Source of the DNA: Gnetum montanum
Lineage: Eukaryota; Streptophyta; Gnetopsida; Gnetales; Gnetaceae
Assembly (NCBI GenBank): GCA_015680685.1
Contig: MNCI01027012.1
Span: 452,288 to 516,287 of the forward strand
Direction of reading: 5' to 3'
Length of the DNA: 64,000 bases
The notes beneath the pieces were generated by a model that made no database searches, was not told the DNA's origin, and worked only from the letters and a program-made list of their open reading frames with translations. This document shows, piece after piece, positions 33,051-45,549 of the stretch. The position numbers were made by a program, and so were the translations under genes. Within the stretch, counting starts at the first letter, position 1. Each line of letters begins with the position of its first letter.

Positions 33051-33224
33051 CTTAGAATTTTTTTATCTCCTAAAGTTACTGAGATCACTGAAACTCATGT
33101 TCATATGCTAGGTCTTGACCTAGAACATCTCTTGGAAGCTTGTGATATCTTGAAAAATGATATGAAAATGAATTTTTAAGTACTACATGAAGGTAACATT
33201 GGGTGATGTTAACGTTATTGCCAA

Positions 33225-34000
33225 CTATCATACCATTTGGAAAAAAAATGCTAATTTAGACAATCTGAGATCATTAAAAGTGTTACAACTAATGCCCATC
33301 ACCTTATGGATAATTGAACTAGTTTTCAAGAGCCTATAGAAGCCCAAAATGTAATCTAGAGGTGGGTTTTTAGATCCTAAAATGTAGGGGACACTACATG
33401 ATGTTGATGCCAACGTCACCTAGCATATCCTTTGTAAAACATGTTGTTTCAAGCCTCTTGAGCTCTTTCAAACTACCAAAATTAATGACCACTACCCTAG
33501 GGATAATGTAAGCTAGTTTTTGGAAGCTTGTAAAAGACTGAAATGTGATCTAGAGGTGGATTTTTAGATCCCAAAATATAGATGATGATATATGATGCTA
33601 ACACAACATCAACAAGCATACCATTAGCAAAACATGTTGATTCAAGCCTCTTGAGCTCTTCAAAACTATAACAACTAATGTCCATCACCCTAAGAATAAT
33701 GTGGGCTCATTGTCATAAGCCTGTAAAATTCTAAAATGTGATTAGTGATGGTGTTTTTTATAGTGTTTCTACAGCAGATATTGGATCAATGTCATCTATG
33801 CATTACTTAGGTAAACCATTTTATTTTAAACTCCCAGATGCTACTAAAAGTACCTAAACTAATGTTTTCATCTTGGGGGTGATTAGGGGCCATCACTAGA
33901 TGCCTATAGAAGTTAAAATTACTTTTGGTGATGGTGTTTTTAATGTTTTTCTTCCTAGTGATACTAATGATGCAGGAGGCTTGTGAATATTGTACTCGCA
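33225..34000. repeat. Tandem repeat with about 190-bp unit
   Basis: 'aaaacatgttg' followed by 'ttcaagcctcttgagctct' occurs at about 33436 and 33627, and related starts are seen near 33230 and 33811. The unit also contains 'tgatctagaggtg' followed by 'tttttagatcc'. It follows directly on the longer-period array to its left. Confidence 0.7.
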
Positions 34001-34427
34001 CTTCTTTAGTTTGCTAAAATATCAAAAAAGTGGATAAAACAATGATTCTAATACTAGGTTACTCATCTGATCATGTTGGCTAAAACTCTTGGCATGGATA
34101 AAGGAACCAAGATCTAAATTTTAGCAAATTCATGATGCTAGCACTTGGTTGGTCGAGTGGTCATGATAGGTAAACATCATCTCTTTTATGATGTTATCTA
34201 AAAGATTGTCAAACTAGAAAGTTTCTCACATGTGCTTGTTTTATAAATATATCTACAATAATAATGAATTTTCATTAATTTTCTCTTCATATTATATTTA
34301 ACTATCTATTTGACATTATGTATATTACTTTAATCTTTGATGTCTCATTGACCTAGGTAGCAATTATATTACATGATCATATTAGAAAGACTATTCAAAA
34401 TGTAAAATCACAAATAAACTCATCTAA

Positions 34428-34748
34428 CTCCTAGTATATGATAATCCTAAAGATAGAGGTAGACATGAAGACATCCATATAATTATTAGGAGCATGGATT
34501 TTGATGCTTATGAAGATCAAGAAGTAATCATTGTAGCATCTATGAAGGATAATGATACTATATATGTTCAACCTAATAAGCTTCAATCGTCTACAAAGGC
34601 AATACATCATGAAGAATGCTTCCATCCAAGTACTCTTGATATGGAGAAGATGAATTCTAGTGCAATAATGATAAGATACATAACAACAATGATTGGTGAA
34701 ACTTTTAATAAGGTTAAGATTGTGGAAAATGTTAAAGTATGCCTTTAA
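34428..34748 (+). CDS. Unrecognised 107-codon open frame
   Basis: The frame is open from just after a TAA at 34425 to a TAA at 34746, with the first ATG at 34494. The composition is protein-like, with acidic and polar residues and no low-complexity run (DIHIIIRSMDFDAYEDQEVI, NKLQSSTKAIHHEECFHPST). I do not recognise a family. There is no promoter or partner gene, and the surroundings are repeat DNA. It may be a remnant of a retrotransposon polyprotein linker or of a cellular gene exon. Confidence that it is or was coding is modest. Confidence 0.35.
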   Translation, partial: LLVYDNPKDRGRHEDIHIIIRSMDFDAYEDQEVIIVASMKDNDTIYVQPNKLQSSTKAIHHEECFHPSTLDMEKMNSSAIMIRYITTMIGETFNKVKIVENVKVCL

Positions 34749-34749
34749 T

Positions 34750-36735
34750 AATGAAGAGTAATGAGAAAATTCTCCATGATTCTACACATAAGAAATCATA
34801 TGAACAAACCATATGAATCCTAAAATGAACTCCTTCTAACTCATCACCTAAGAACTCTTTCTATCCATCTAACAATAACTAGGAAGTATCCATCTCACAT
34901 AGATCAACTCAAAGGTGCAAGAAAGCTTCAATCCTAGAGCAAATGAATTGTATGAATTGCCAACAAAGGAATTAATATTGAAAAGACACTATGAGGGTTC
35001 TTCTACTAAAACTTTCCAATAAGTTCTCAAGTTAAAATTAATCGCTACCATGAAGCATGTCATAAATATAGGATTAGAACAATGAACATGAAATATATTA
35101 AGGTTCTTACATCGATGACTAAAAATCTTTTCATAATTATACACAATTATATATTAATGTATTACAATGTTTCTAGTATTAAAGATAGTGCGAGATATGT
35201 CCTCATGTGGACCATCAAAGTTTCTCTGAAATCTATGTTTCATATCATGTTTTAATTGGAAGTCATGTAATGCTTTAGCTTTCAAAAGTTAGGAGTCATT
35301 ATGAGTTAGTTTTACTTTTCAAAGTTTAAAATTTATGTTTTATTTCATGTAAGTACATGTGCACACTTCACTTTGAATGGATCAATGATTCCACATGCAA
35401 TCATCATCAAAGTGAGGCATTCATAAAAAAATATAAGAAGTCCTCTCCTTCATTATAAAATTGATGAGAGCACTTTGTTTTATTTCCAAGGTGAATAGAA
35501 GAGAAGAAGTGTTCTTTTGGTTTCTTAATGTTATTTTGTGCATTTTATATTTTCTTTCTCACATTCTCATAACATGAATTTTTCACAATGATTTAAGATT
35601 CTTACAATTCTCTCATTTAATTCTAACAATATTCTCACAAATTTCTCATAATTAATTCTCATTTTCTCCCAACTTAGTTTCATGATTCTCAATTATCATT
35701 TCACATTATCACGAGCAATTAGTTCACATATGTTAGTTTCATGAATTTCTTGATAAATATTTGATGTTTAAAAGATGAATTAAAGATGCTTGATGGTTTT
35801 GAGTTGTGATTATGGTAAGGATTCATCAATTCCTTTGCTAGGTATCTTTCCATTTTAGAAGATCTACATTTTGTACATTGGAATCAGTGTTTTGTGTTGA
35901 TTTGTGAATGTTTTGGAGAACTCATTTGCGGTTTTTCATGATTTTCACTCTTTCTCATAATTTTAGAGGTATTCTAGATGTTCTAGGCCTAATTGGCTTT
36001 CAATTTTGATAATTCTAGCATTATCACATAGTTCTAGATCTTTGAATTCCATATCTAAGCCCTTTGTAGGTTGAGTTGTTATTGATTTAGCTCAAGAATA
36101 TAATTCTCACATGTCCTATGAAGTTTTAGTTATGAATTCATGTGGAATCTCATATTAAATCTCATGCATGTTTATTTTTAAAGGTTTGTTATGGTATCTA
36201 ATATTTCTTGGTATTGTGGCTAAAGTTTGAAGAAGAATTGATGTTATTTGTCCTTCAATCAGGCTTGTAATGGATACTTAATTTATGCAAGACAAAAAAT
36301 ATTGCTAGGAATAGATTCAATATTATCAATTGATATCATTATTGAAGATATTGCTACACATAAATTCTAGTGATAAGTATTGATATATTCATATTTGAAG
36401 AATTTTAAGGGTCCAACAGATCATCTATTATCACTTCAACAATTCCAATTAATATAGAAGACTTTGATCTTACCCAATATTGATTTGGCAATCTTCAATG
36501 ATATGTTTGTAAGAAAAAACTAAGAGCTCCTCACAACCATATCACTCCAGTGATAAAAATCATAAAGAAGAAGAAACATCTCAAGCCCAATCACTTTAGG
36601 TGATGTCTAATGATACTGTAAAATCTATGAGTTATTCCTTTCTATCAGGATTAGAATCTTGGGCACTTTATTTGTGATTTTCTACATTCTTCCACTACTA
36701 ATCTTTGACATCTAGTGATAAGAAATTCACACCAA
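34750..36735. other. Unassigned AT-rich DNA with a possible LTR end and tRNA-Met-like primer site
   Basis: At about 35877 ATTGGAATCAGTGTTTTG resembles the TTGGTATCAGAGC site complementary to initiator tRNA-Met. The preceding 35190-35875 has an LTR-like look, with a TATA-like CATTATAAAATT at about 35450, but no pair was found. Nothing else was recognised. Confidence 0.3.
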
Positions 36736-37089
36736 AAGATGCATCTAAGCTGAATAGGTAAGATATTCATTTTTGGACACTATATGAATAGCATTTAATT
36801 CAGGTTGCTAAAATACTACTAGATGGAGATGATGTTGAGCAATCAATGGAGAAAGATGAAGAAAGATAAGAATATCTTTGTGGATGTAATCCTAAGTGGA
36901 AAATGTGTTAAGTATTTCAAGGGAAAGAATGAGCTAAGAAAATTTTTTATCAATAGAATGATAATATTAGAGCAAAAATGTAAACAAATGAAGTATGTGC
37001 ATTCACATAAGTTGGTCCTAGTTAAATTCTTTGGAGGTAGAAATTTATTAATTCCCTATTTAAAAAACTTAAATGTGGATAATATTTGA
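36735..37089 (+). pseudogene. Possible copia-type gag remnant
   Basis: Around 36750-36860 a decayed frame reads like LNR...IHFWTLYE, which recalls the LNG.NF..W start of Ty1/copia gag proteins. It is followed by an 88-codon open stretch at 36823-37089, rich in Lys, with no recognised domain, in another frame. It lies about 0.9 kb after a tRNA-Met-like primer site, which fits but does not prove a copia element. The assignment is weak. Confidence 0.3.
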
Positions 37090-38840
37090 AATAGATATAA
37101 GATTGTGCTATTTTATAGTCTTCATAAAATCATATCAAATATATACAATTGACAATTAACCAACTTTTTAAATTTTATAGAGATTTAATTACTGATCTTA
37201 TGTTTATTAGGTTGCTTAGAATTGTTGAATTTACTAACTAATACTTAAGCCACATGTTTATTGAATGTTGCATCAACATCTGAAGTGGTTGAACAATGCA
37301 AACTTAAAAGATATACTAATTGATACAAATGACAATTTCTTCTATTACACACAAAATCCATAATTCATCCAGTTTACTCTACAAAAATCCAAGAAGGAAT
37401 TCTTTCCTATGAATAAATTAGTTAATTCATATATTTTTTAGTATCAAAATATTACAATGAAAGACTCTTATTTATTTTTAAACAATTTATTTAAATTTTT
37501 TTAGAGGATAATTATTGTGCTCTCCAAAATTGTTATTAATATGAACATACATGACTATCATTTTTAAAAATTTTTATTAATGACTTTAATAATTCTATAT
37601 ATAATAATATTTATTTTAAATATAACAAGAGTTACCATTATAAGAAGAAGAACATATATGATTTTTATTTATCACTTCTTCACAACAATAGAAATAATGG
37701 ATGTATCATAAGCATTTAATGACGATGATTATGACATGAGAGAAAAATATTTAGTTGAATATGAATCCATCAAGGATATCCTTTCTAATGTTGTGGTTCT
37801 AGAAGAAAAATTATAATTCATGAAAATCAATGAACTTTTGAACCAAGATGATCAACTCCATTCTCATTAAAGATAAGATGATTACCAAGGGTATCTCATT
37901 CCTTATATTATTATTCTATTACAGTAGTCTGCTAAGAGTTTTATGTAAATTCAATGATGTTAATTTCACATCTATGCATGAAAATAATTAATGTTTTTTT
38001 CTATGAAAGGTAACAATTATGAAAATATATACAAAACAACACCCATTCAATCAAAAATGAGTAAAGGAAGAATATCAGTAAATTTTGAAAATCAAGGATG
38101 TTGATAAGGATATCATAATAAATTTAAAAGATAAGTTAATTGATAATATATGTAAAATTAAAAAATTTAAAATATTGATATAATTTNGTGATGATACTAG
38201 ATTATAGTAGCATCAATAAAACTATTCAATTTATTTTTTATCATATGATTTTAAGATGTAAAAGGAAATGATATTGATCTAGAGATGCCTAATAGAAAGC
38301 TTAAGAACCCTAAGAGTAAAATTGATGATGATGAAAAAAAGAGATAGATGAGGACATTATAAAACTACTAAATTATTATGTTCATTACAATGTCCAATGA
38401 TATTTTTTAATAAAATAAGATAATTACTTGAAAGGCTATTTATTTATTAGGAAAATGTAGGAAACATCCACATATTTTAAAATCTTGGTATAAAGCATAA
38501 CAAGGAAAGGATTCTCAAGCAATCCTATGGTATAGATAAAACCTTTTTTTCTTAGATTTTTATTGTAAATTCACATTTAATTATTAGGCTTACAAGATCT
38601 TATGATTTATCTCTTACAAAATAAGTTCAAGGTAGGGGAAGGTGGCAAAAAAATTTAGTATCAAGTGCATCAAAAGAATAAAAAAATAAATTTAAAAGAT
38701 ATGTGGAATAGATTTCATCTATTTTACATTTTTTTAATGACATATCCTATTGTATATACAATATTGTGTAGGTTCCCACTAACAAGAGTGTGAGTTTTAT
38801 AAAATATCCTAATAAAGAAAGTATGATTCTATACTAGCCA
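37090..38840. other. Unassigned AT-rich DNA
   Basis: No gene or element was recognised. A short acidic reading stretch near 37690-37820 has protein-like composition but no family match. An undetermined base lies at 38187. Confidence 0.4.
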
Positions 38841-38841
38841 T

Positions 38842-39630
38842 TGTAACGACCAAAAATATCAATAGCTGGAACACTGAGGTTAACAGGCACATAGCCTAAC
38901 CTCGAATCCATTTGAGGGCCTATTGGAGGCAAAGACAAGGTGCCCTGAATGGTCTTGTCGATTGAATCGGGACTTACCAAATGTAGCCAGGGTGCGACAT
39001 GATTTGCCACAATGCTGATGCAAAATGATCCTACGTGTTTGCGCAATGTCAACAGTGTCACCAATGTTAATGGGGTCAAGTGTAGTCAAGATTCTTAGTG
39101 AAAAATGAAGGTGTCAACATGCAAGGTCTACCGCCCAAGCACGGATATGGATTAAAATAGTAGAAAATGCAAATAAAATGCTAGAAATGTGAGTAAAATG
39201 CTAAAAATGCAAAGAAAGGGAGAGAGGGAGAGAGAGAGAAATGCCACCCCAAACAAGGGTGAGCATAGTTAACTCCATAAGGGATGAGAAGGTATGCGAT
39301 GTATAATAGGCATAGTGGACAACATAGTCACAGTCTCAAGAGTGTCTGGATATGAAGATTGATGCTCCACCATGGTGTTAGTTTGTACCGGGTTGGCTAC
39401 CACTATGTGTAGTAGGTTGTGATGGTCTACAGTGGTATGGGACTTTGCCTCTCTTTGATTTGCTGGGATACCAATGCCAATCAACTCAAATTTTTGCCAA
39501 CTTGCCCAACCTTGAATCTTACCCAATGCTCAAATTTGCCAACCTGCCCACTCAAATTTTGCCAACCTCTCAAATTTGCCAACCCCAAAAGTGTTGAGGG
39601 TGGGGATATTTATAGTGCTAGGTTTAAAGT
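38842..39630 (-). repeat. 3' LTR of element 5 (outer part)
   Basis: It starts TGTAACGACC on the plus strand. A (GA)n-rich run lies at 39218-39240. On the minus strand CACTATAAATATCCCC at about 39605-39621 is a TATA box. U3 extends further right, probably into the palindrome block, but its end was not found. Confidence 0.6.
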
Positions 39631-39989
39631 AAAATGCAGAGGAACTGCCACGTGGCAGAGGGGATGGTTGGGACTACACCATCACCCAACTACACTCTTC
39701 ATTGAGGCTAGCAATGCTATGCTCTATTGTACTCTACTGAACTCTACGAGGCTAAGAGACTATGACTATGCTACCAAGTGCATGTTCATGTGCTAAGAGG
39801 GCCACAAGGTACCTGGAAAAATGCAACATTGGAGACTACTCTCTAGGACTATTCTCTCCACTGTCTTATGTGGGGTTGAGCATAGGTACAAATTTGGGGA
39901 TAAAAGGAATATGAAGAAATATTTTGCTAACTACACTTATTCAAGATGAGTTAAAGCTAAGCTGAATGCCAATGCTACGTTGTGGAGGC

Positions 39990-40475
39990 CACTAGAGGCT
40001 ATTCTAACTGACTATGCTTGACTATGCTCTAGAATAGTGGAGAGCGTAGTCCCATACTTAGAAAACATTTTTCAAAATATGACTATGTGTTGACTATGCT
40101 CTTCACTAGAAGTTGAATATGCTCCTGACTGAGGGTGAGTGTAGTCCCAGCACTTGTCAAAACTTATGGAAATTATCTTTTGGTTAACTACACTTGACTA
40201 TGCTCCGAGCTGGTGGAGAGCATAGTCTCAACACTTGGAAAAATATGCAAAAACTAGGCCTTCATGCTAACTACACTCTCCATTGGAGGCTAACTATGCT
40301 CTGGGGTAGTGAAGAGCATAACTTCAGCACTTAGAGAAATTTGTAGTGGTTGGATTAACACTTATAAAAATTTTTGAAGCTAGTCTTTATGTTGACTACG
40401 CTTTGCATGAGGCTAACTATGCTCTAGGGCAGTGGAGAGTATAGTCTCAACACTTAGAAAATTTTGCGCCTAGGA
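39990..40475 (-). promoter_or_regulatory. Cluster of CTATGCTC/GAGCATAG repeats upstream of an LTR TATA box
   Basis: CTATGCTC occurs at 40022, 40094, 40197, 40294 and 40417, mostly followed after about 15-20 bp by its reverse complement GAGCATAG or a close form (gagcgtag, gagtatag), making five imperfect hairpin-like units spaced 72 to 123 bp. The units also share 'tcagcactta' or 'tcaacacttgg'. The block lies upstream of the TATA box at 39605 on the minus strand. The same words occur in the leader at 45765-45840. Confidence 0.6.
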
Positions 40476-41734
40476 TGCCAAAGTCCAAATTTAGTGGTGT
40501 TTCATTGGGCCCTCTTTGTTGACATCTATAGGAATGGCTCGAGAGACATCAACAAAGAATGATAAAACAACACAACAGACCTGGCACCAACATCGCTCTT
40601 CAGTACTTGATGGATGTTGCTACACCGTGCTCGAGTGTCATGAGTAGTGGTATGCTGGGAATAAAAAGAGGTGTAGGTAATATGCTGGAAAGAAGAGGGA
40701 AGATGAGGTGTAAACAAGATATCATGATGCAGGATGTGTCGTCAGCATGGCTGCTAGTAACCATGACACCAAAGTGGCTTGCCCCTGAAAATGTTGATCT
40801 CTTATCGAAGTGCTCATGAGAGCATCAATGTGGATTCTGGACTAGACCAATTGTAAAATTGCAACACTGTTGGGTTATTTGGGGACATGCCCCTACCAAT
40901 TTTTTTTACCTTTTTTCTTTTTTTCTACAGGGTGATCCTACTTTAGTTTCTACACATTGCTAAATACTAACTGTGAGGCGCTTTCCATCAAGTGGTCTAT
41001 GTGCCACAATATGGGCCTTGCTTTGATGCTTGCAAAATTGCACCACATCTATAGGACAAGTGTTTCCTCCCTGGGATGACTTATGTTACATCCACCTAGG
41101 CTTTGACTAGCCAACAGAAGCTTCCCACAGGATGACTTATGTTACGTTTTCCTTGGTTCTATGGTTTGACTTGAAGAGGCTGCCATGTGGTCATAGCACG
41201 TATGCATTAGAGGGGTTTGCAATCTTGACTATGTGGGGGAATGTAAGAGTATCAATACATAGGAATGGATGTAGGTAGGTTATAATAGGGTAGCAGGGAT
41301 GTGCAATCTTGAGTAGCTTAGCTAATCCAATCATGCACATCAGAAAAATGTGATGACTTACTGCTGTGATGAGATAAGTCTTTGCATGATCACCCAGGGC
41401 TTCATCCTACAAACACAACTTGGAGAAGATAAGAAAAACACACAACACGCAATGCAAATAAAATGCCATGGGTGAAGATGCTACAAGTACTCCAAAGACC
41501 AAACTAGTTGCAAGTGCTCGAAAAGCCAGTAAAATGTCAAGGAACAATGATGTTGCAAGTGCTCCAGAGGCTACACTAGTTGTAAGTGCTTCATTCTAGG
41601 ACTGTAGTATTCCTGCCCACATGGTGTAGAAAAGAGTGGGACGAGGAGAGGATTTAGAGTTATACTCGCTTGCCTACTTGTAGAATTGTGTGTGGCTAAT
41701 CATGAACCCATTTTAAGATCTTGGTAGACTGTAG

Positions 41735-42075
41735 CCCTACTAGTTTAAGGTCCTAGTAGACCATGGTGTGTTGGTTTATAGTCCCAGTGGACTACTGTGT
41801 GCTAGTTTAGCATCATAGAAAATGAATGTTATGCTAGTTTAGCATCACAGAGAACATGTGTTGTGCCAGTTTAGCATCATAGCAAACATGTTGTGCTAGT
41901 TTAGCATCATAGCATATGTTCCCAGATGAGCTACTATGCCAATTTAACATCGTAGCGGACGAATGATGTGGGTGAAAATTCAATGTCATAGCAAATGAAT
42001 GTTGTGCCAGTTTAACATCATAGCAAATGAATGTTGTGCCAGTTTAACATTATAGCAAAGGAATGCTTACCTTGT
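41735..42075. repeat. 32-bp tandem array A in element 5
   Basis: About ten units of a 32-bp repeat, for example 'tgccagtttaacatcatagc' followed by 'aaatgaatgttg'. The first units near 41735 ('ctagtttaaggtcctagtag') grade towards array B. Non-coding. Confidence 0.85.
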
Positions 42076-42377
42076 TGGATTAATGTGTAGTGCTACATGC
42101 TAGGCATAGCATGGCTTCATGTATGAATGGTTCACTAGATTGGCAAACTTATTTCCATCTTGGTTAGCAAGATTGAATGCTCCATTGTTGTAGGCCTTGG
42201 TGATCAAAGGCAAGAAGATTTGCTCATGCATAGCCATGTCATGGTCTTACAAAATAAACCAAAAAAAATGTCAAGCATCACCTATTTTAACAAAGTGAAT
42301 ATGCACAAATGAAGAAAAAGCAATGCAATGAAATTTGCCTAAGTATGCATGCAGGCTATTAAGGAAGGTAAACATGT

Positions 42378-42905
42378 CTGTGCTAGATTTAGGCCTTGGT
42401 AGGCCATGTGCATGCTAGTTTTAGGTCATAGTAGACTATGGATTACTAGTTTAGGACCATCTTGGGCTACAACATTGCCAATTTAAGGTCATAGTGGGCT
42501 GCATGTTACAAGTTTAAGGCCATGGTGGGTTGCAACTTTGCCAATTTAAGGCCATGGCGGGCCACATGTTACTAGTTTAAATCCATGGCAAGTCACAATG
42601 TTGCTAGTTTAAGGCCATGGAAGGTCGCAATGTTGCCAATTTAAGGCCATAGCAAGCCATGTGTTCCCAGTTTAAGGTCATGGAAGGTTGCAACATTGTT
42701 AGTTTAAGGCCATGGTGAGCCATGTGTTGCTAGTTTAAGGCAATGGCAAGCCACATGTTACCAATTTAAGGCCATGGTAGGCTGCAATGTTGCTATTTTA
42801 AGGCCATAGTAGGTCACAATGTTGCTAGTTTAAGGCCATAGTGAGCCATGTGTACTACTAGTTTAATGCCATTTTGAGCTACACATCACCAGTTTAAGGC
42901 CATGG
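42378..42905. repeat. 32-bp tandem array B in element 5
   Basis: About sixteen units of a 32-bp repeat with consensus near 'tgctagtttaaggccatggt' followed by 'gggccacatgt'. It shares the core 'agttta' and the period with array A, so the two are branches of one repeat. It begins directly at the end of the protease frame on the minus strand, where RT would be expected. Confidence 0.85.
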
Positions 42906-42909
42906 TGGG

Positions 42910-43540
42910 AATTCAACCTTTGACCCTTGATCGATGTCTATGTTGTTGATAGCCAGAAGGGCAACATTATCACCATGGATGATAACTTCACCACATTCAT
43001 ACAGAAGGTGAATTTCTTGATGAATTAGGAGGAGATGGCCCATAGCGAGGCCAACCAAGGCCTACCTAATATTAGGTTAAATCTTGGCATCTCCTCTATG
43101 ATGATGAATACAACGGTGGTGGAGAATTGCTCCCTTACCATGAAGGCTATTGTGATGATACCTTAAAAGGACTTTAGGCATGTGGTTTTCATTGGCTTGA
43201 TTTGGTTCATAAGCCCTAACTTATCAATGATGGTGTATGGGATAACATTTGTTGTTGTTCCATCATCAATGTGCACCCTCTGAATCTTGCATTGTCTAAC
43301 ACATATGGTGATAAACATGGGGGCCATTATGACCTCACCCTTCTTAGGGTCAACCTTAATTACCTCATGATGAAACATGAGGGGTGTAGAGCTTGATTCT
43401 TGTAATGCAGGAGGCAACATCACAGTGTGGATGGAGTTCTTATCTATAGGGATGTCCTTCATGATAGGAATGGAGGTCAGCATCAACACTAGTGCTTCGC
43501 GGTGGGTAGATGAGATCATGATTAGGTCATAAAGACTCAA
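42910..43540 (-). pseudogene. Aspartic protease of element 5
   Basis: The active-site strand reads VHIDDGTTTNVIPYTIIDKL, so the D-S/T-G triad is D-D-G. Downstream, after one or two stops, PRFNLILGRPWL is the conserved tail of plant gypsy proteases. The part from 43163 to 43540 is open for 125 codons. Right after the tail the 32-bp array begins. Family comparison places it in the Tat/Ogre side of plant gypsy elements. Confidence 0.75.
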
Positions 43541-44029
43541 TGTTGTATTCTTCTACTTGAGTGCTTGCTTAACCTCGACTAATGCATCCACAAAGTCTTT
43601 GCCATTAGTTGCAGTTTTACTAGCTTTGACCTCTTCCATACATCCTAAAAGATGGATTTTGTGGGGAGGTAACTTGGGATTTGTTGGCTTAGATTATGTA
43701 GGGGCTTCAGTGCTTGGTTTTGATTTACTAGTGGTGGCCTCTTTAGTTGTTTTGGCCATGGGGATCATAGATAGAGGGACTAGTTTTGGTGGACAAAGCA
43801 TTCTTTACTCTTGATGTTTCCTAATCATCCTATCTGCAAGACACTCATTAGGTCTCCAAGGTTTCCACCTAGAGGATCTATTAATGTTGTGAGAAGGATT
43901 AACCCTTGGATAGGAAGGGACTAATGCATTGCCCACTACTAAACTCTAGGTAGGTGAGGAGTCAACATGTTGTGACACCTTGACAACAACAGGTGGCTGA
44001 ACTATTGTTGCTATGACATGTTGTGGAAC

Positions 44030-45549
44030 CCTAACCATGAAGTTCATTGTAGGTGCTTGTGGTCACCCTCTGATGATAAAAGGGGGCCTTGAACTTGTAA
44101 GGGCTAAGGGGGCCTTTGGGCTACCAGAGTGCACCTGAACCACGAATGGTTACTACACTAATTCTAGGTTTTCATCGATGTTGATAGTATTTATGAAATA
44201 ACCTACATCATCTGAATTCCTTAGAGATTGTGGGGCCAAGTAGTATAGTTTTAATTAATGAAGTCATTAAATGCATCCTTACATATGGCTAGGAGGTGTG
44301 TCTCAGATATTCGCTCTCAAATTTCATTCAACGAGGCACTCTAGCATTAGATGAATTTTTGTATAGGCTCTAGGTGGTCCTGCTTGATTTGTGTTAATTG
44401 GTCCAGTGTAGTTTCAAGCTTTAAGTTGTACTTGAAGTGCATCACAAACTAGCTCAGAAGATCCTCCAAAGAGGAGATAGAGCCCCTAGGTAATGTGTGG
44501 TACCAGTCTAGCACCTTGCTAATGAGTGAAATGGAAAAAACACATATGATTGCATGTGGCCATGCTTGCAGTAGTAGGAACTCAAACTTGAACATCACCA
44601 AATGTGTGTTGGGGTCCTCTTCACCATCGTACTTGGTGAATTGGGGCAATGGGATCCCAATTGGCAGAGTTAATGGTGGGATAATGGGACTTATAAGGTC
44701 ATCTTAGTAGAAGTCCACTACTTTAATTATTTGAGAGGAGGAAGCCTTAAGCCACTTCACCTCTTCTATCAAGGTTTGGATCAGTTGGAATGCCTAATCT
44801 AAGTTTTGGAATGTTGCAATGAGCTACAGTGGTTCTGCTACCGATTGTGCTAGTTGCATGGTCCATGGCCTAGTTGTAGGTGGTGGGACCACACAAGGTG
44901 CTTATTACATTGGCTATGTTATGGGCACAATGACTGGGGAAAGCCAAGCGTGTGTGAATTAGACCACTACTAAGGGTGCCTGAGCTAGCATGATTGTTAC
45001 TGGCAAAGATGAATAGTCAAGTTGCAACAATGCCACAAAGGGCAAGTTAACATGAGGTACTACATTGTGATGCGTATGTTCCATCTGGTGCATCACTATC
45101 ATAGGAGTTGACCTAGAAGGTGACACCAAGGCTATGACTATCTCAAGAAAGATAGGTGAATGGGACTATGGGAGGGCCAGACCAAGGATCATCTACTAGA
45201 AGATAGTGTGGAAGGAGTCCTCATGCTCAGAATGAGCTTTAAACTCATCCTCCTCCCCATGTAGGAGCTCCTTCTAGTCTATTCTCAATTCTCACTCATT
45301 TTCTCAAATGAGCTAGGCAAGTATCCAATGGTAGGATTCCATGAGCATGATGAAGTTGACTAACGAGGAGATATACTTCCATCCATTTCAATGGATAAGC
45401 TCATAGCCTTGTTTGGATTCCATGTCCAAGAAGTCTATGAATAGGCCTACTTGGATCTTTACACAGATAAAGTTATATTATTTATCGTTTAGTGCAATAT
45501 ACTTGGGGTCTTGACCACAAAGCCTAAGGGATTGCCTTGGCTTTGCCAT
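44030..45549 (-). pseudogene. Decayed gag of element 5
   Basis: A likely start is the ATG at 45549 (MAKPRQSLRLCGQDPKYIAL). The capsid domain is clear at 44449-44649: PQFTKYDGEEDPNTHLVMFK, then SKVLDWYHTLPRGSISSLED, the pattern of Retrotrans_gag in Tat/Ogre elements and quite different from the Athila-like gag of element 1. Stops break the rest. 43540-44030 probably encodes the gag-protease linker but no motif is seen. Confidence 0.75.

Noticed and set aside
41735-42905. CRISPR array
   Set aside because: Units of 32 bp follow each other without unique spacers, in a plant retrotransposon; this is tandem repetition.
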